From positions 1 through 64,000 of the forward strand of contig SIHP01000011.1 of the NCBI GenBank assembly GCA_004762155.1: DNA of 64,000 bases, read 5' to 3'. The number at the start of each line of letters is the position of its first letter. The first letter of the stretch is position 1. The translations under genes and the position numbers were made by a program. The stretch comes from Flavobacteriaceae bacterium. Lineage in GTDB: Bacteria > Bacteroidota > Bacteroidia > Flavobacteriales > Flavobacteriaceae. Under the pieces are notes generated by a model that was not told the DNA's origin, made no database searches, and saw nothing but the letters and a program-made list of their open reading frames with translations. Shown here piece by piece: positions 1 to 7,609 of this stretch.

Positions 1-63
1 GAGAAGTTAAGCCCATTAGCGCCGATGGTACTGCCAATGGTGGGAGAGTAGGTCGTTGCCTTT
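1..63 (+). rRNA. rrf: 5S ribosomal RNA, 3' part only
   Basis: The first 63 bases match the 3' half of a bacterial 5S rRNA: the segment with GAAGTTAAGCCC, then GCCGATGGTACTGCC and the closing GGGAGAGTAGGTCG. The 5' half lies outside the window, so an rRNA operon must sit just upstream. The exact 3' end is uncertain by a few bases. Confidence 0.93.
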
Positions 64-72
64 CTTTATATT

Positions 73-105
73 AAACTCCAGTCTAAAAGACTGGAGTTTT
101 TTTTT
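73..105 (+). terminator. Terminator of the rRNA operon
   Basis: An 11-bp perfect stem (AAACTCCAGTC / GACTGGAGTTT) with a 5-base loop is followed by a run of T. It lies directly behind the 5S rRNA and most likely ends the rRNA transcript. Confidence 0.9.
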
Positions 106-187
106 ATCCTTATTTTAAAACTTTCTTGTACATTTTATATATTAATTAAATAATGATTTTTGTATCTTTCGTATAAAATTTTTATTC

Positions 188-1657
188 ATGGGAGAAGATA
201 TTAATAAGGGAAATGAATCAAATTCATCTATCGATAATAATGAAAAAAAGAAGGAAATAGCTCAGGAGGCAAGGGGGCTTTTTGGAAAAATAAAAGCATT
301 CTTGTATGAGTTATTAGATTTTAGAAATGATACAGATCAAGAAGCTACTATAAATGCTATTAAGCAAGATATTCCATTAAAAGGAGCAACTTCTTGGATT
401 TTAATCTGTTCTATTTTTATTGCATCAATTGGTCTTAATGCTAATTCGACAGCTGTTGTAATTGGAGCTATGCTTATTTCACCATTAATGGGGCCTATTT
501 TAGGAGTTGGCTTATCTTTAGCTATTAATGATATAGATACATTAAAAAAATCACTTATAAATTTAGCTGTGATGATTGTTTTAAGTCTACTCACGGCTAC
601 ATTATTCTTTTTCTTATTCCCTTTGAGGGATGAAACATCTGAGTTATTAGGTAGAGTACAACCAGATATACGAGATGTATTAATTGCTTTTTTTGGAGGT
701 CTAGCATTAATAATCGCGCGTACTAAAAAAGGAACTATTGCATCTGTGATTTTTGGTGTGGCAATTGCTACAGCTTTAATGCCACCTTTATGTACTGCAG
801 GTTATGGTATAGCTATAGGAAATTGGGAATACTTTTTAGGTGCAATGTATTTATTTACTATAAACACTGTTTTTATTGCATTGGCGACTTTCTTAGTTTT
901 AAAAATACTCGGATTTACAATGATTCGTTATGTTAATTCTGCAAAAAGAAAGAGAACAGCTCAAATAGCATCACTTGTAGCAATTTTGGTCATGGTACCT
1001 GCTGTTTTAACTTTTTTAAAAGTATATAGACAAAGTATAGTCGATTCAAATTATAAAAACTTCTTAAAAAAGGAAGTAATGTCTAATAATAATTTATGGT
1101 TGCAAAGAGATAATATTAATGTAAATGATAAAAAAATAAATTTATTCTTTAATGGTGATATTACTGAAGCAACTGAAACTGATTTAAGAAATGAGTTAAA
1201 AGATTATGAGAATTTAAACGATTTTGAATTAATAATAAATGAAAACAAAGCACGTAGTGTTGATAGAATCGTTGATGCATATGATAGAGCTATATCTGAT
1301 TTAGACAGACAAGACAATATTATACAAGGCTTACATAAAGAAATAGATGATTTGAAAAATAATATATCTCAATTAAATAATAGAATAGAGACGAATGCCT
1401 TATTAAATGATAAAAACAGTATTCCGTTTAGTAGTATCGCTAAAGATGTTAAAATAAGATTTAATGGAATTAAAGAAATTCGTTTTTCAAAAGTATTAAC
1501 AACAAAAGATTTTATAAAAATAGATACTTTACCAGAAGCAAATATCTTTTGGAATAATAATTTAAAAGAAGATTTTATTTTAAATAAAGAAAAAGAGCTA
1601 CAAGCTTGGTTACAAAAAGAAATGAAATTAGATACATTATATATCAAAAAGCATTAA
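188..1657 (+). CDS. DUF389 family membrane protein
   Basis: A 489-residue membrane protein of the DUF389 (uncharacterised hydrophobic domain) family. A soluble acidic N-terminus of about 60 residues is followed by some six hydrophobic segments (about 66-285), including the small-residue-rich stretch around ANSTAVVIGAMLISPLMGP and the later IATALMPPLCTAGYG that typify this family. Residues about 290-489 are predicted to lie outside the membrane and include a short heptad-like segment near 370-400. The biochemical role of the family is not settled. It stands alone between the rRNA terminator and its own terminator, so it is probably monocistronic. The ATG start gives the full hydrophilic N-terminus. 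Confidence 0.85.
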   Translation: MGEDINKGNESNSSIDNNEKKKEIAQEARGLFGKIKAFLYELLDFRNDTDQEATINAIKQDIPLKGATSWILICSIFIASIGLNANSTAVVIGAMLISPLMGPILGVGLSLAINDIDTLKKSLINLAVMIVLSLLTATLFFFLFPLRDETSELLGRVQPDIRDVLIAFFGGLALIIARTKKGTIASVIFGVAIATALMPPLCTAGYGIAIGNWEYFLGAMYLFTINTVFIALATFLVLKILGFTMIRYVNSAKRKRTAQIASLVAILVMVPAVLTFLKVYRQSIVDSNYKNFLKKEVMSNNNLWLQRDNINVNDKKINLFFNGDITEATETDLRNELKDYENLNDFELIINENKARSVDRIVDAYDRAISDLDRQDNIIQGLHKEIDDLKNNISQLNNRIETNALLNDKNSIPFSSIAKDVKIRFNGIKEIRFSKVLTTKDFIKIDTLPEANIFWNNNLKEDFILNKEKELQAWLQKEMKLDTLYIKKH

Positions 1658-1690
1658 GCATATTTATTTCATTATTGAAACAGAATAAGG

Positions 1691-1721
1691 CTCAGGTACA
1701 TTAATGTATCTGAGTTTTTTT
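1691..1721 (+). terminator. Terminator behind the DUF389 gene
   Basis: A stem of CTCAGGTACA with TGTATCTGAG (one G-T wobble) and loop TTAA is followed by seven T. It lies 34 bases behind the stop codon. Confidence 0.85.
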
Positions 1722-2060
1722 ATTGGTTTCAAGAAAAATAAAGACTATCTATTTTTCATTTACACTTAAAATATAACCCTTTTTATATGAGTTAAAAGAG
1801 TTAATTGTTATTTCTAATTACAAGTTAGCAATTAATATTAGAAGTATATAATAAAAACGGATTAGAAAGATAAATTATAGAATTAAAAGGATTTTTTAAT
1901 AAGAATTATATATATAATTTGCTTAGATCTATCTGGATACTGTTTTACTGATTAAAAAAATACTTCGCTTTTGTACGATAGCTTTTAAGCAATAGACCTA
2001 TATATAACGCAAATTAACATTATTGATATTAAAGGCAATAATATGTTTAAATAAAATAAA
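1722..2060. other. AT-rich intergenic stretch without a gene
   Basis: About 340 bases of very AT-rich sequence between two convergent terminators. I see no convincing ORF, tRNA or strong hairpin. The only ORF overlapping its right end is a shadow of the OmpA gene on the other strand. Confidence 0.6.
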
Positions 2061-2093
2061 AAACTCCAACGAATTTAAATTCATTGGAGTTTT
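2061..2093 (-). terminator. Terminator of the OmpA-family gene
   Basis: A 16-bp stem with one mismatch (AAACTCCAACGAATTT against AAATTCATTGGAGTTT). Read on the minus strand it is followed by a T-rich stretch, as expected 47 bases after the stop of the minus-strand OmpA gene. Confidence 0.8.
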
Positions 2094-2139
2094 AAAAATA
2101 AGTTTTATATATCAATATTTATTGATATATAAAATAAAA

Positions 2140-4227
2140 TTAATTTTGACTAATAACTCTAAAAGTGGTTCTTCTGTTTGCAGCATGTTCTCTCTCAGTA
2201 CAAGAAACACCGTCAGAACATCTATTAGTTAATTTATTTTCACCTAATCCATTTGCAGTAAGTTTACTAGGGTTAACACCTTTACTAACTAAATAGTTAA
2301 CTACAGCTCTTGCTCTTCTTTCAGATAAAGATTGGTTACTTACTTTACCACCTCTAGAATCAGTATGAGATTCAATTGCAACTGCAACACCATCTTTTAA
2401 AACAGGTAATAAACGAGCATCAATAATACGTTTAGCAGCTGGAGTTAAAGTAGCACTACCTAAATTCCAGTTAATAGGTAAAGGAGTATTAGCTACTAAT
2501 TTACAATCAACAGTTTTCCATGTAGTTAAACCTCCCTTAGATACTAAAACTTCTTTAGTAACAGTTTTATATTTAGCAGGAACAGTAACTTCATCAGTAT
2601 ACGCATCTTTTTCTAAAACAGTTTTCTTAATAGTAGCAAACTTTTCATTAGACTTTACAGATCTTGTAGTTGGAGCAGCAGCCATTACTGTTTTTTTCAT
2701 TGGAGTAGTAACTTCTGGAATTTCTACAACATTTGTAGTCTCAACAGCAGGAATAGTTTTTCTGATAGGTGTTGTAACCTCAGGAATATCTATAGTTCTC
2801 GTCGTTGGAGGAGTAACCATTACTCTTTTCTTAAAAGTTTTAGTAACAGCAGGAACCTCAATCTCTCTTGTAGTTGGAGGCGAAACCATTACTCTTTTTT
2901 TAATTACTTTAGTAACTTCAGGAATATCAATAACTCTTTCAGAAGCAGGAGTATCAACAACTACTTTCTTTACAGGTACAGTAACTTCTGGAATAACAAC
3001 CTCTCTTGTAGTTGGAGGAGTAACCATAACTCTTTTCTTAACAACTTTAGTTATAGCAGGAATATCAATTTCTCTCGTGCTTGGAGGAGTCACCATTACT
3101 CTTTTCTTAACAACCTTAGTAACAGCAGGAATATCAATTTCTCTTGTAGTTGGAGGAGTTTTCATTACTTTTTTTACATAAGACGCAAAACAGCTAGGAC
3201 TTGTATCTCCTTCTTGACATTTTCCTTTAGTAGAAACAACATCAGCATCTTTATCTAAAACTGTTTTACTAACAGTTGTAAATTGAGCAGGTACTTCTTG
3301 GTAACACCAGTAACGACAATCATTAGGGTCTGAAGATGTACAATCAGGAGCTTTTTCGCTCATTTGCCATCTTGCAGACTTAGCTCTAACTTCAACAACT
3401 TCTGTATCATTATTAAAAGCAGCAGGTATAACTCTTAAGCTAGAACCGTAATCTCTTTTCTTATAAGTTAACGTTTCAGTACCATATACTGCAGGAACAA
3501 TTTCTAAACGTTTAGCAGCTTCTTTTACAGTAACTACAACATCTTTCATTTCATATTTTGCAGGTATAACTTCCAAACGTTTACCAGCTTCTTTAATAGT
3601 AACTACTACATCTTGCATTTCGTATTTAGCAGGAATAGAAACTAGTTTTTTTGAAGCTTCTTTTGAAAGAATTGTTTCTGTAACGGTTTTCATTTTAGCA
3701 GGAACAGTCTCTATACGCTTAGACGCTTCTTCAACAATAACAACAACATCACGCATTTCGTACTTAGCAGGTATCTTAACTAATTTTTTATAACCTTCTT
3801 TTATTGTAACTACAACGTCTTTCATTTCATACTTTGCAGGAACAAGTTCTAAACGTTTGGCAGCTTCTTTAGTAACTACTGTTTCTGTTACAAATGAAGG
3901 TTTAGAAACTGATTTACTTAAGCGTTTAGAAGCTTCTTTAGTAACTACAGTAAATGTTTCAGTTGCATATCTAGCAGGAACTAAAACAAGTGTTTCTCCT
4001 CCTTCATCAATTAAAACTCTTTCCGTTACAGTTTTATACTGTGCAGGATTTGTAACAATTCTTTTGTAAGCTGGTGCTACTTCAATAGTTACATCTTGGT
4101 TTTTCCATACTTCAGGAGTTTTACATCTTACATAACATTTACCAGGTTCTGCATTTGTAGGTAAATCTTGCGCAGAGACAGATAATCCAATGGCAAATAA
4201 TGCACCGGACAATAAAAATTTTTTCAT
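2140..4227 (-). CDS. OmpA-family protein with 23-residue tandem repeats
   Basis: A 695-residue secreted protein predicted to tie the outer membrane to peptidoglycan. It has a signal peptide (1-19, ending SVSAQ), then two blocks of tandem repeats, both with a period of exactly 23 residues. Block 1 (about 55-255) has VPAKYEMKDVVV-type units with the Pro at 130, 153, 176, 199, 222 and 245. Block 2 (about 352-480) has TPPTTREIDIPA-type units with the Pro at 358, 381, 404, 427, 450 and 473. A Cys-rich insert (about 286-346) separates them. Residues about 585-695 form an OmpA C-terminal domain with SHTDSRG, LSERRARAVVNYL and the closing NRRTTF. What the repeats bind is unknown. It appears monocistronic. 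Confidence 0.88.
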   Translation of the reverse strand: MKKFLLSGALFAIGLSVSAQDLPTNAEPGKCYVRCKTPEVWKNQDVTIEVAPAYKRIVTNPAQYKTVTERVLIDEGGETLVLVPARYATETFTVVTKEASKRLSKSVSKPSFVTETVVTKEAAKRLELVPAKYEMKDVVVTIKEGYKKLVKIPAKYEMRDVVVIVEEASKRIETVPAKMKTVTETILSKEASKKLVSIPAKYEMQDVVVTIKEAGKRLEVIPAKYEMKDVVVTVKEAAKRLEIVPAVYGTETLTYKKRDYGSSLRVIPAAFNNDTEVVEVRAKSARWQMSEKAPDCTSSDPNDCRYWCYQEVPAQFTTVSKTVLDKDADVVSTKGKCQEGDTSPSCFASYVKKVMKTPPTTREIDIPAVTKVVKKRVMVTPPSTREIDIPAITKVVKKRVMVTPPTTREVVIPEVTVPVKKVVVDTPASERVIDIPEVTKVIKKRVMVSPPTTREIEVPAVTKTFKKRVMVTPPTTRTIDIPEVTTPIRKTIPAVETTNVVEIPEVTTPMKKTVMAAAPTTRSVKSNEKFATIKKTVLEKDAYTDEVTVPAKYKTVTKEVLVSKGGLTTWKTVDCKLVANTPLPINWNLGSATLTPAAKRIIDARLLPVLKDGVAVAIESHTDSRGGKVSNQSLSERRARAVVNYLVSKGVNPSKLTANGLGENKLTNRCSDGVSCTEREHAANRRTTFRVISQN

Positions 4228-4316
4228 AATGATTAAATTTGAATTCGATTATTTATAGTATATCTACTATGCAATTTGTTAAAAAAACGGGGGGAGTGTC
4301 TTAACATAGTATAAGA

Positions 4317-4324
4317 CAAATATA
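4317..4324 (-). promoter_or_regulatory. Possible -7 element for the OmpA gene
   Basis: On the minus strand this reads TATATTTG, a perfect match to the Bacteroidota -7 consensus TAnnTTTG, 89 bases before the start codon. No clear TTG element sits at the expected distance upstream, so support is partial. Confidence 0.45.
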
Positions 4325-4363
4325 TAGAAAAAAAGTGAAGTGTTAAACTATGTTAAAAAAAAA

Positions 4364-5257
4364 TTAAAGAGTATTATTATATAAGCTTTTAATAATTCCA
4401 TCAGACAAGCCAATTTTTGGAACATAAATTTTTCTGGCACCACTCCATTTCATGGCAGATAAGTATATTTTTGTTGCAGGAACAATTACATCTGCACGAT
4501 CAGGATTTAAACTTAGCTCTGAAATTCGTTGTTTGTAACTCATTTTTTTAAGAAATTGGTATTGAGCTGTCATATATATATATGATATTGGTTTCCCAAC
4601 TTCTCTACCAGACATTTTAAATATTTTATTAATATTTCCTCCAGAACCAATTAAAGAAATACGTTTATAATCTTTAGTATTAGATTTAATCCACTCTTCA
4701 ACTTTTTTAAATATTTTATTATTGGTTTCTTTAGTGTTATTAATAAGCCTAACTGTACCTATTTTAAAAGATTTTGAATTTACAATTTCACCTTCAGAAA
4801 ATAATGTAAACTCAGTACTACCTCCACCAACATCAACATATAAATACGTTTCATTAGAGTTCACAAAAGAGTTTAAATCGGTAGAAAAAATAATTGCAGC
4901 TTCTTTTTTACCATTTATTATTTCTATATCAATATCAGTTTTTTTTGAAATCTCAGCAATAACGTCTTTTCCATTACTTGCTTCTCTCATTGCAGAAGTT
5001 GCACATCCTTTATATTTTTCTACTCCATGTACTTTCATTAATAATTTAAAAGCTTTCATGGCGTCTAACATGCGCTGAATATTAGTTTCAGATATTTTTC
5101 CAGAAACAAATGAATCTGCTCCTAAACGAATAGGAACACGAACTAAAGAAGATTTTTTAAAAGAAGTTTCTTTTCCTTTTTCTTCAATAACATTTGCAAT
5201 TAAAAGTCTTACAGCATTTGAGCCAATATCTATAGCTCCGTATTTTTTTATTTTCAA
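4364..5257 (-). CDS. Ppx/GppA-family phosphatase
   Basis: A 298-residue member of the exopolyphosphatase / guanosine pentaphosphate phosphatase family of the actin-like ATPase fold. The phosphate-binding motifs are visible: YGAIDIGSNAVRLLI at the N-terminus, YVDVGGGSTEF near the middle and LIGSGGNINKI after it. It is about 300 residues long, so it is the short, single-unit form without the C-terminal helical domain of E. coli Ppx. No ATG is available at the 5' end. I chose TTG at 5257 because homologues begin immediately before KKYGAIDIG; a second TTG at 5290 would add 11 residues and overlap sixA. It lies 7 bases after sixA and is probably co-transcribed with it. Confidence 0.88.
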   Translation of the reverse strand: MKIKKYGAIDIGSNAVRLLIANVIEEKGKETSFKKSSLVRVPIRLGADSFVSGKISETNIQRMLDAMKAFKLLMKVHGVEKYKGCATSAMREASNGKDVIAEISKKTDIDIEIINGKKEAAIIFSTDLNSFVNSNETYLYVDVGGGSTEFTLFSEGEIVNSKSFKIGTVRLINNTKETNNKIFKKVEEWIKSNTKDYKRISLIGSGGNINKIFKMSGREVGKPISYIYMTAQYQFLKKMSYKQRISELSLNPDRADVIVPATKIYLSAMKWSGARKIYVPKIGLSDGIIKSLYNNTL

Positions 5258-5264
5258 AGAAAAA

Positions 5265-5753
5265 TTATTTAAAGTTTTTTGGAAATTCAACTAAAATCGT
5301 TGATCCTTTTTTAAGGTCTTTCCAATGTTTAATATTAAATTCTATTCCCACAACACCACAAGTAGTAACATGAGCAATAGGTTTATTTCCAAATTTATTA
5401 ACAAAAAAATTGATTCCATGATCGTGACTAAAAATAATAGCACTATCAAAACTATCATCTAAGGTTTTTACTGTTTTAGTTAAATAAGCATCATTAAAAC
5501 TATATAATTGTTTACTTATTTTAAAATTAACTAAGGGAAAACCAAAGTTTTCACAAAAAATAATTCCAGTATGTAAAGCTCTACTGGCGCTACTAGAAAT
5601 AAAAGAAGCAGGACATTTTATTCTTTCTGCCAAAATTTTTGACATTAAATGCGCATCTTTAATTCCTCTTTTTTTTAAAGGTCTATCATGATCCTTTATT
5701 CCTTCATATTCCCATGAAGATTTTGCATGACGAACTATATATAATGTCTTCAT
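5265..5753 (-). CDS. SixA-type histidine phosphatase
   Basis: A 162-residue histidine phosphatase of the SixA branch. The catalytic RHG-type motif is at the start (LYIVRHAKSSWEYEG) and a second conserved His lies near residue 105-109 (FSHDHGINFF). SixA in E. coli removes phosphate from phosphohistidine in signalling or PTS proteins; whether that is the substrate here is not shown by the sequence. The gene is directly upstream of the Ppx/GppA gene with only 7 bases between, so both are probably one transcript concerned with phosphate-ester turnover. The size and motifs fit the short SixA family rather than phosphoglycerate mutase. Confidence 0.85.
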   Translation of the reverse strand: MKTLYIVRHAKSSWEYEGIKDHDRPLKKRGIKDAHLMSKILAERIKCPASFISSSASRALHTGIIFCENFGFPLVNFKISKQLYSFNDAYLTKTVKTLDDSFDSAIIFSHDHGINFFVNKFGNKPIAHVTTCGVVGIEFNIKHWKDLKKGSTILVEFPKNFK

Positions 5754-5784
5754 TATTTTTTAATATGATAATCAAATATAAATA

Positions 5785-6432
5785 TTAAGGAGCTAATCTT
5801 TCTAATTTCCAAGAAAAATCTTTTTCTAAGGAGTATAAAATTCTGTCATGCATTCTGTTTGGCCGACCTTGCCAAAATTCTATAGATACAGGTTTTATTA
5901 TAAAACCTCCCCAGTGTTTTGGTCTTGGTATAGTAGTTCCTTCAAATTTATTTTCAAATAAAACTAATGTTTCATCTAAAGTAGCTCTTGATTCAACTAC
6001 TTCACTTTGATTTGAAGCCCAAGCACCAATTTTACTACCATCTGGTCTCGATTCAAAATAACCATCAGATAAATTTTCTGCTAGTTTCTCGGCTTTTCCT
6101 TTAATTATTATTTGTTGTTCTAAACCAGCCCAAAAGAAAGACAAACAAACATTATTATTGGCAAGAATTGCTTTTCCTTTTTCGGAATTATAATTGGTGT
6201 AAAAAATAAAACCTTCTGCAGTATATTTTTTTAATAAAACCACTCTACTTTTAGGAAAACCATCTAAACCGATAGAAGAAATAGTCATAGCATTTGTTTC
6301 ATCTACTAAATTAGACTCGTTTGCTGTTAAAAACCATTGTTGAAACAATTCAATAGGGTTTTCTGGACAATTTTTTTCTAATAATTCTTGTTTCTCGTAA
6401 GACTTTCTATAATCACTTAAATCGTGAGACAT
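5785..6432 (-). CDS. pdxH: Pyridoxamine 5'-phosphate oxidase
   Basis: A 215-residue FMN enzyme that oxidises pyridoxine or pyridoxamine 5'-phosphate to pyridoxal 5'-phosphate, the last step of vitamin B6 salvage. The family marks are present: RVVLLKKY and FYTNYNSEKG in the FMN site, LEQQIIIKG in the barrel, and the C-terminal substrate site with FWQGRPNRMHDR followed by the conserved end WKLERLAP. Length and both termini are normal. It is 31 bases upstream of sixA on the same strand, so a small operon is possible. It is divergent from the AraC-type regulator with only 48 bases between starts. Confidence 0.95.
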   Translation of the reverse strand: MSHDLSDYRKSYEKQELLEKNCPENPIELFQQWFLTANESNLVDETNAMTISSIGLDGFPKSRVVLLKKYTAEGFIFYTNYNSEKGKAILANNNVCLSFFWAGLEQQIIIKGKAEKLAENLSDGYFESRPDGSKIGAWASNQSEVVESRATLDETLVLFENKFEGTTIPRPKHWGGFIIKPVSIEFWQGRPNRMHDRILYSLEKDFSWKLERLAP

Positions 6433-6480
6433 TAATTTAGATTTTTATTTCCTGTAAAAATAACATTTATCTTCGCAATA

Positions 6481-7395
6481 ATGAAACCTATTTTAAACCA
6501 AACTGTTATTAGAATTGTAAACGCAATTGATTTTATTGAAGATAATCTTCATCAAAAATTAGATTTAAAATTAGTTGCAGAAAAAGCAAGTTTTTCTCCG
6601 TATCATTTCCATCGGTTGTTTTCAATAGTTACCAAAGAAACACTCACCAGTTTTATAACTAGAAAGCGAATAGAAAAAGCTGCACCTTTACTAATTTATA
6701 AAACCAATCTTTCAGTTACAGAAGTTTCAGAAAAAGTAGGTTTTACTAGTTTGTCTTCATTTTCTAGAAGTTTTAAAAAGTTTTATGGAATGAGTCCTCA
6801 AGAATTTAAAAAACAAAGTCCAATAAAATATAGCAAGATTTGTAAAACAAAAAGCAAGAATGGTAAAGTAACTGTTCTTTTTGATCAGTACGTTTGTAAC
6901 ATAAATAATGTCTTAAATTGGTTAAAAATGAATACAACAATACAAATAAAAGAAGTACCAAAATTTAATTTGGCTTATGTAAGTCATCAAGGAAAAATAG
7001 ATTTTATAGTAACTGCGTATCAACAATTAATAAAATGGGCAACACCAAAAGGATTAATGGAACAAAAACCATTAAAAATGATTACTATTTATCACGATAG
7101 TGTAAAGTTTTCTGACCCAAATACTATAAGAATGAGCGCTTGTTTGGTTTTAAATGAAGCTTTAAAAGATAAAGGAGAAATTAATACCAAAGAATTTAAT
7201 CCAGGTAAATGTATTGTAACACATATGGAACTTAAACCACATGAATTTCAGAAAGCTTGGGAAGCTAATTTTGTTTGGATGACAGAAAACGGATATCAAA
7301 AAGCGGAACAAGATCCGTTTGAAATTTACTATAACAACGCAGCAGATCATTCAGAAGGAAAATTTATTGTAGATTTTTGCATTCCCGTTTTGTAA
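6481..7395 (+). CDS. AraC-type regulator with GyrI-like ligand domain
   Basis: A 304-residue transcription factor. Residues about 8-108 form the double helix-turn-helix of the AraC/XylS family (SFSPYHFHRLF, then TEVSEKVGFTSLSSFSRSFKKFYGMSPQEF). Residues about 145-304 match the GyrI-like small-molecule-binding domain seen in Rob and related regulators. The order HTH first, sensor second is that of the Rob type. It sits directly upstream of the TonB receptor and DUF2141 genes, whose promoters carry two direct repeats 21 bp apart, a spacing typical of AraC-family half-sites. I infer it controls those genes; the ligand is unknown. It is divergent from pdxH. Confidence 0.88.
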   Translation: MKPILNQTVIRIVNAIDFIEDNLHQKLDLKLVAEKASFSPYHFHRLFSIVTKETLTSFITRKRIEKAAPLLIYKTNLSVTEVSEKVGFTSLSSFSRSFKKFYGMSPQEFKKQSPIKYSKICKTKSKNGKVTVLFDQYVCNINNVLNWLKMNTTIQIKEVPKFNLAYVSHQGKIDFIVTAYQQLIKWATPKGLMEQKPLKMITIYHDSVKFSDPNTIRMSACLVLNEALKDKGEINTKEFNPGKCIVTHMELKPHEFQKAWEANFVWMTENGYQKAEQDPFEIYYNNAADHSEGKFIVDFCIPVL

Positions 7396-7474
7396 TTTTT
7401 GGTTCAACTAATCTGTTAAAAGAATAAGTATTATTTAACCTGTTTTGCAACAAAGTTGTAAACAAAAAACATAT

Positions 7475-7505
7475 ACTCCTTAACTCCTTAACTCCTCAAT
7501 CCCTC
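7475..7505 (+). repeat. Short 8-bp tandem repeat
   Basis: Two exact copies of ACTCCTTA are followed by ACTCCTCA and a degenerate ATCCCTCA. They lie upstream of the paired direct repeats before the TonB receptor. No function is evident. Confidence 0.7.
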
Positions 7506-7520
7506 AAAAAACAACTAAAA

Positions 7521-7553
7521 ACAATTCAGCATATAAAAACAACAATTCGGTAT
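7521..7553 (+). promoter_or_regulatory. Predicted AraC-type operator of the TonB receptor gene
   Basis: Two direct repeats, ACAATTCAGCAT at 7521 and ACAATTCGGTAT at 7542, are offset by 21 bp, two helical turns. The same pair with the same offset occurs before the DUF2141 gene (9993 and 10014). The second half-site ends about 30 bases before the matching ATATTTG element in both promoters, where an activator next to the -33 region would sit. Confidence 0.6.
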
Positions 7554-7583
7554 TTCTTTTTATACTAAGCTGTTTGTTCTATT

Positions 7584-7591
7584 CATATTTG
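7584..7591 (+). promoter_or_regulatory. Probable -7 element of the TonB receptor gene
   Basis: CATATTTG matches TAnnTTTG except for the first base. It starts 42 bases after the second operator half-site begins, exactly as in the DUF2141 promoter. No good -33 TTG is present, as expected for an activator-dependent promoter. Confidence 0.45.
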
Positions 7592-7609
7592 TATCATAAA
7601 ACAACAACT

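Noticed and set aside
2023..2232. 69-residue plus-strand ORF
   Set aside because: It overlaps the terminator and the 3' end of the OmpA gene on the other strand and has no recognisable protein features.
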